Part shown: positions 60,405 through 64,000 of the stretch, piece after piece | How the letters are laid out: each line of letters begins with the position of its first letter | Position numbering within the stretch: position 1 is the stretch's first letter | DNA from: HKCCE3408 sp038530555 | GTDB taxonomy: Bacteria; Pseudomonadota; Alphaproteobacteria; Rhodobacterales; Rhodobacteraceae | Direction: 5' to 3' | DNA length: 64,000 nt | Assembly: GCA_038530555.1 (NCBI GenBank) | Contig: JBCBCN010000003.1 | Coordinates: 282,484 to 346,483, forward strand | The notes under the pieces: model-generated | What the model was told of the DNA's origin: nothing | Seen by the model: only the letters and a program-made list of their open reading frames with translations | Databases searched by the model: none | Made by a program: the position numbers and the translations under genes

Positions 60405-60929
60405 ATGTTTCGAAGTACTGGGCCGACGCGCAAAAGTAGAGGGGAACCGGCTTTGCTTCGTTTTCGTGATGTAGATGGTGACGACTTGGAAGCTGTCTGT
60501 AATCTGGCGGTTGCACCCGACCAGGTTGGTTTGGTGACACCGAATGTCATGACGATGGCGGAAGCTCAGTTTGAGCCTGGAGCGGTTGTTCGTGCGCTTT
60601 GGCTTGATGAAGCACCGGTCGGTTTGTTGGCAATGATGCGACCCTCGGCCTACCCTGAAGATGAAGATATCGTTGTGCGAAGAGACCTGGCATACATCTG
60701 GCGCCTGATGGTCGGGGCACAGTTCCAAGGTCAAGGGTACGGCGCCTGCGCATTGGAGGAAGCCAAGCGCATAGCCAAATCTTGGGACTACAATGGTATA
60801 TCTTTGACTGTCGCTGACAAACCGAACGGCGCTATCCCCTACTATGAGAGGTTTGGCTTCGTTCCAACAGGCCGAACGCTTTGGGGCGACTCAAACGAGC
60901 TTGAAATGATCTGGGTGTTTTCAGACTAG
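60405..60929 (+). CDS. GNAT family N-acetyltransferase (second)
   Basis: A 174-residue acetyltransferase with LAYIWRLMVGAQFQGQGYGA, then CALEEAKRIAKSWDYNGISL as the acetyl-CoA motif and IPYYERFGFVPTGRTLWGDS near the end. The pattern resembles spermidine/diamine N-acetyltransferases, but the substrate is uncertain. The first about 17 residues (GPTRKSRGEPA) may be upstream of the true start, as the fold begins at LLRFRDVDGDDLEAV. It is not closely similar to the preceding GNAT by eye. Confidence 0.85.
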   Translation: MFRSTGPTRKSRGEPALLRFRDVDGDDLEAVCNLAVAPDQVGLVTPNVMTMAEAQFEPGAVVRALWLDEAPVGLLAMMRPSAYPEDEDIVVRRDLAYIWRLMVGAQFQGQGYGACALEEAKRIAKSWDYNGISLTVADKPNGAIPYYERFGFVPTGRTLWGDSNELEMIWVFSD

Positions 60930-61101
60930 ATTTGCCCCTGTCAGCAAGGTAGCCCGTGTCGAAAGGAGCAATGGCGGCTATGCTGCACAAAGCTATCTTT
61001 TGAGCAGAGCGCAGCATCTGGGAGTTTTGGGCTCATACCCGACCTTCGCTGCACCACCCCAGCCCCATTGACTCCCCCACGCCCACGGGTGTGATTACCC
61101 C

Positions 61102-62514
61102 ATGGATCAAGACGCCCAAACAATCGTCGAGCAGGAGGTGGAGGAGGCCGCCTCAGCGGTCACCGAGTACATCCTCGCTGTCTACCAGTGGCTCCGCGAG
61201 AACCTTCTGACATTCGAAAGCGTCTATGAGCTTGCCGTGATCGCGGGAACACTCGTGATCGCGGTCCTTTTCCGTGCCCGCGTCGCCCGTTTTTTCCGCG
61301 AGCTCAGCGAGCAGCGGGAGCTCGGCGTCGCGCTCCAGCGCCTGATCCGCACCGTTTCCTCTATCGCCCTGCCGGTCACCTGGTCGATCCTGCTGTCGAT
61401 CTCGATCGCCGCTTTCGAAGGCTACGGCCTGCCCATCGGGTTCCTCAGGCTGGTCATCAGCCTCCTGGTGGCCTTCATCGTCATCCGCGTCGTCTCGATC
61501 TTCATCCCCTCGGCCTATTGGAGCAAGGTCTTCTCCTGGGTCGCCTGGACCGCCGCCGCGCTCAACGCCGTGGGCGTTCTCGACATCCTGATCGAGTTCT
61601 TGCGCAATACCGGTCTCAGCCTAGGCCCGGTCAACCTCACCGCCTGGGCGCTTGTCCAAGGCGTCATGCTGGTGGCCCTGCTGATCTGGGGCGGCACCCT
61701 GCTGATCGGCTTGGTCGAACGCCGCCTGTCCACGATGCCGCGCATGAGCTCGGCCATGAGCTTGCTGATCGTGCGCCTGATGCGCCTGCTGATGGTGGTC
61801 CTGGCAGTGGTGATCGCCCTGGCCGCAATCGGCGTGGATCTGACCGTCTTTGCCGTGTTCTCGGGTGCGCTCGGCATCGGTATCGGTCTCGGGCTTCAAC
61901 GCACTGTGGGGAATTTGATCGCCAGCTACACGCTCCTGGCCGATCAATCCGTCAAGCCCGGCGACGTCATCGAAGTGGAAACCACCACCGGCCCGACCTA
62001 CGGGCAGGTCACGAAAATGACCACGCGCTACGTCTCGGTTCGCACCCGCGACGGCACCGAGACCTTGATCCCGAACGAGGTCCTGATCGCCAATCCGATG
62101 ACCAATTGGTCCCATTCCGACAAAGTGACGCGCCGCCGGCTGCCGGTAGGCATCGCCTATGACGCGGATGTCGATCTCGCCATCAAGCTGTGCATTGAGG
62201 CTGCGGGAGAGGTTGACCGCATCCTCAAAGATCCGCCGCCCAAATGCCTCATGCGAGAGTTCGGCGACAGCTCCATCAATATCGAGCTGCGCTTCTGGAT
62301 CAATGACCCCGAGAACGGCGTGGCCAACGTCACCAGCGATGTGATGCTGATTGTCTGGCGCAAATTCCAAGCCCACAGCATCGAGATCCCCTTCCCGCAA
62401 CGCGATCTCAACGTCAAAGGCTCCGTCATTATCGACGCGTCGCGCCAAGAACACGACCCGAGCGCCGACCACCCCGCCCCCAACGAAGACCCCAATGCGT
62501 CGCCCACCGGCTAA
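61102..62514 (+). CDS. Mechanosensitive ion channel protein (MscS family)
   Basis: A 470-residue protein with about five membrane segments and the MscS core: the pore-lining helix region SGALGIGIGLGLQRTVGNLI, then the beta domain ADQSVKPGDVIEVETTTGPT and GTETLIPNEVLIANPMTNWS. It is longer at the N-terminus than small MscS because of extra membrane helices. The polar C-terminal tail (from about 440) is proline- and asparagine-rich. It protects cells from osmotic downshift. It is a single gene, 65 bases upstream of pncB. Confidence 0.92.
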   Translation: MDQDAQTIVEQEVEEAASAVTEYILAVYQWLRENLLTFESVYELAVIAGTLVIAVLFRARVARFFRELSEQRELGVALQRLIRTVSSIALPVTWSILLSISIAAFEGYGLPIGFLRLVISLLVAFIVIRVVSIFIPSAYWSKVFSWVAWTAAALNAVGVLDILIEFLRNTGLSLGPVNLTAWALVQGVMLVALLIWGGTLLIGLVERRLSTMPRMSSAMSLLIVRLMRLLMVVLAVVIALAAIGVDLTVFAVFSGALGIGIGLGLQRTVGNLIASYTLLADQSVKPGDVIEVETTTGPTYGQVTKMTTRYVSVRTRDGTETLIPNEVLIANPMTNWSHSDKVTRRRLPVGIAYDADVDLAIKLCIEAAGEVDRILKDPPPKCLMREFGDSSINIELRFWINDPENGVANVTSDVMLIVWRKFQAHSIEIPFPQRDLNVKGSVIIDASRQEHDPSADHPAPNEDPNASPTG

Positions 62515-62579
62515 ACGCCCCAACCTAGACATTCCCCGCCCCACGCGCCTAAAACCCCCGGCATCAGGGAGGGGCCGGG

Positions 62580-63872
62580 ATGGTCGACATCGCCACACGT
62601 GTCTGGAACCACAAATGGAAGATCGATCCGATCGTCCGCTCGCTCATCGACACGGATTTCTACAAGCTCTTGATGTGTCAGTCGGTCTATCGCAACCGCC
62701 CCGACACCCGCGTCACCTTCTCGCTCATCAACCGCACTGCCAGCGTGCCGCTCGCCCGCCTAATCGACGAGGGCGAACTGCGCGAGCAACTCGACGACAT
62801 CCGCACCCTGCGCCTGAGCCGCGGCGAAAGCACCTGGATGCGCGGCAACACCTTCTACGGCAAACGCCAAATGTTCACCCCCGCCTTCATGGACTGGCTC
62901 GAGAACCTGCAACTCCCACCCTACCACCTGGAACGCGTCGGCGATCAGTATGAGCTGACTTTCGAAGGCGCCTGGCCCGAGGTCATGCTCTGGGAAATCC
63001 CCGCCCTCGCCGTCCTGATGGAGCTGCGCGGCCGCGCCGTCCTCAAAACCCTGGGCAAGTTTGAGCTTCAGGTCCTCTACGCCCGCGCCATGACCAAGCT
63101 ATGGGAAAAGGTCGAACGCCTGCGCGCCATCGACGGCCTCAGGATCGCCGATTTCGGCACCCGCCGCCGCCACAGCTATCTCTGGCAAGATTGGGCCGTG
63201 CAAGCCATGCAAGAGGGCCTCGGCCCCGCCTTCACCGGCACCTCGAACTGCGCCATCGCCAAATCCCGCGACCTGGAGGCAATCGGCACCAACGCCCACG
63301 AACTGCCTATGGTCTATGCGGCCCTGGCCGACAGCGACGAAAGCCTGGCCAGCGCGCCCTATGACGTGCTCAGCGATTGGCACGAGGAACACGACGGCAA
63401 CCTGCGCATCATCCTGCCCGACACCTACGGCACCAAGGGCTTCCTTGACCGCGCCCCCGATTGGCTCGCCGGTTGGACCGGCATCCGCATCGACAGCGGT
63501 GACCCGGGCGCAGGCGCCGAAACCGCCATAAACTGGTGGAAAGACCGAGGCGAGGACCCCTCCGAAAAGCTGGTGATCTTCTCAGACGGCCTCGACGTGG
63601 ACAAAATAGAAGACCTCCACGCCCGCTTCGCAGGCCGGGTCAAAGTCAGCTTCGGATGGGGCACGTTGCTCACCAACGACTTCCGAGGCCTGGTGCCAGG
63701 AGACGCCCTCGCCCCCTTCAGCCTGGTCTGCAAGGCGGTCTCGGCAGATGGCAAAGCGACAGTAAAGCTCAGCGACAATCCGGAAAAGGCGATGGGCCCG
63801 GGGGAAGAAATCGAGCGGTATAAGCGGGTGTTTGGGGTTGGGGAGCAGGAGCGGGTGGAGGTGGTGGTTTAG
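62580..63872 (+). CDS. pncB: Nicotinate phosphoribosyltransferase PncB
   Basis: A 430-residue enzyme that makes nicotinate mononucleotide from nicotinate and PRPP. The N-terminal SLIDTDFYKLLMCQSVYRNR matches the family. The autophosphorylated histidine lies in GTSNCAIAKSRDLEAIGTNA, HELPM. The PRPP/product site includes WTGIRIDSGDPGAG, LVIFSDGLDVDKI and VSFGWGTLLTNDF. Together with PncA (54851) it allows NAD recycling from nicotinamide. Its stop overlaps the stop of a convergent gene by 2 bases. Confidence 0.96.
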   Translation: MVDIATRVWNHKWKIDPIVRSLIDTDFYKLLMCQSVYRNRPDTRVTFSLINRTASVPLARLIDEGELREQLDDIRTLRLSRGESTWMRGNTFYGKRQMFTPAFMDWLENLQLPPYHLERVGDQYELTFEGAWPEVMLWEIPALAVLMELRGRAVLKTLGKFELQVLYARAMTKLWEKVERLRAIDGLRIADFGTRRRHSYLWQDWAVQAMQEGLGPAFTGTSNCAIAKSRDLEAIGTNAHELPMVYAALADSDESLASAPYDVLSDWHEEHDGNLRIILPDTYGTKGFLDRAPDWLAGWTGIRIDSGDPGAGAETAINWWKDRGEDPSEKLVIFSDGLDVDKIEDLHARFAGRVKVSFGWGTLLTNDFRGLVPGDALAPFSLVCKAVSADGKATVKLSDNPEKAMGPGEEIERYKRVFGVGEQERVEVVV

Positions 63873-64000
63873 CTAATCGTTTTTGAGAGCCACTCAATGA
63901 TGCGCATTAACTTAGCCTCGTCGATTTCACCTCTGCCCTCATCTTTTGAACTCTCTTCGATAAGCTTGTCTTGTTCGATCACCTCCCTTGCACTCTCTAC
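63869..64000 (-). CDS. 3' end of a leftward gene (partial)
   Basis: The minus strand is open from the right edge to TAA at 63869-63871, giving 43 residues rich in Glu, Lys and Ile (REVIEQDKLIEESSKDEGRG, then EIDEAKLMRIIEWLSKTIS), clearly protein-like and helical. The rest is outside the window. The family is unknown. It converges on pncB. Confidence 0.6.
   Translation of the reverse strand, partial: VESAREVIEQDKLIEESSKDEGRGEIDEAKLMRIIEWLSKTIS

Overview
The window is chromosomal DNA of an alphaproteobacterium, most likely a member of the Rhodobacteraceae (Roseobacter group). The case rests on a CtrA-style flagellar cluster with FlbT, FlaF and a DUF1217 protein, a MotE-type chaperone, an SltF-like lytic transglycosylase, the order rpsT-dnaA-dnaN-recF, a ubiE-ubiB pair, and a TAXI-type TRAP transporter. 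No tRNA, rRNA, CRISPR array, phage or intact mobile element was seen.

Layout. (1) 1-4194: the 3' end of an RTX calcium-binding protein, then a surface-polysaccharide export block (KpsT-like ATPase, KpsE-like co-polymerase, divergent KpsM-like permease) with a family 2 glycosyltransferase. (2) 4259-38616: a flagellar cluster of about 34 kb. It runs motB-flgE-flgK-flgL-flgI; a stretch with a decayed IS3-family element; the leftward operon fliF-fliH-fliN-fliP plus an orphan gene; the rightward operon fliL-(membrane protein)-motE-motA-(709-residue secreted protein)-sltF-flhA-fliR-flhB-fliJ-like; the leftward operon flgB-flgC-fliE-fliQ-flgF-flgG-flgA-flgH-(second fliL-like gene); fliI; leftward flaF-flbT-DUF1217; flagellin; leftward flgJ and flgN-like; and rightward fliK-flgD. 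(3) 38786-46902: ubiE-ubiB leftward, then mutM, an enoyl-CoA hydratase, rpsT, dnaA and dnaN. (4) 46946-53668: recF, a LysE exporter, a bactofilin-like protein, two A/T-richer accessory genes, gyrB and a small secreted protein. (5) 53848-64000: tRNA hydroxylase TrhO, nicotinamidase PncA, a GntR regulator facing a TAXI-TRAP transporter, two GNAT acetyltransferases, an MscS channel, nicotinate phosphoribosyltransferase PncB and the 3' end of one more gene.

The flagellar genes supply nearly a whole organelle: MS ring, export gate and ATPase, rod, L and P rings, hook, hook-filament junction, filament and stator. FliG, FliM and FliO were not recognised, although FliF keeps a C-terminal tail resembling the known FliG-binding motif. 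Several proteins in the cluster have no confident assignment: the 181-residue orphan beside fliP, the 169-residue membrane protein, the 709-residue exported protein and a second FliL-like protein. These are the best candidates for undescribed motor parts. Sites of the form TTAA-N7-TTAG lie upstream of flgE, between fliF and fliL, and upstream of flagellin, which points to control by CtrA. All functional calls come from reading the sequence; no database search was run.
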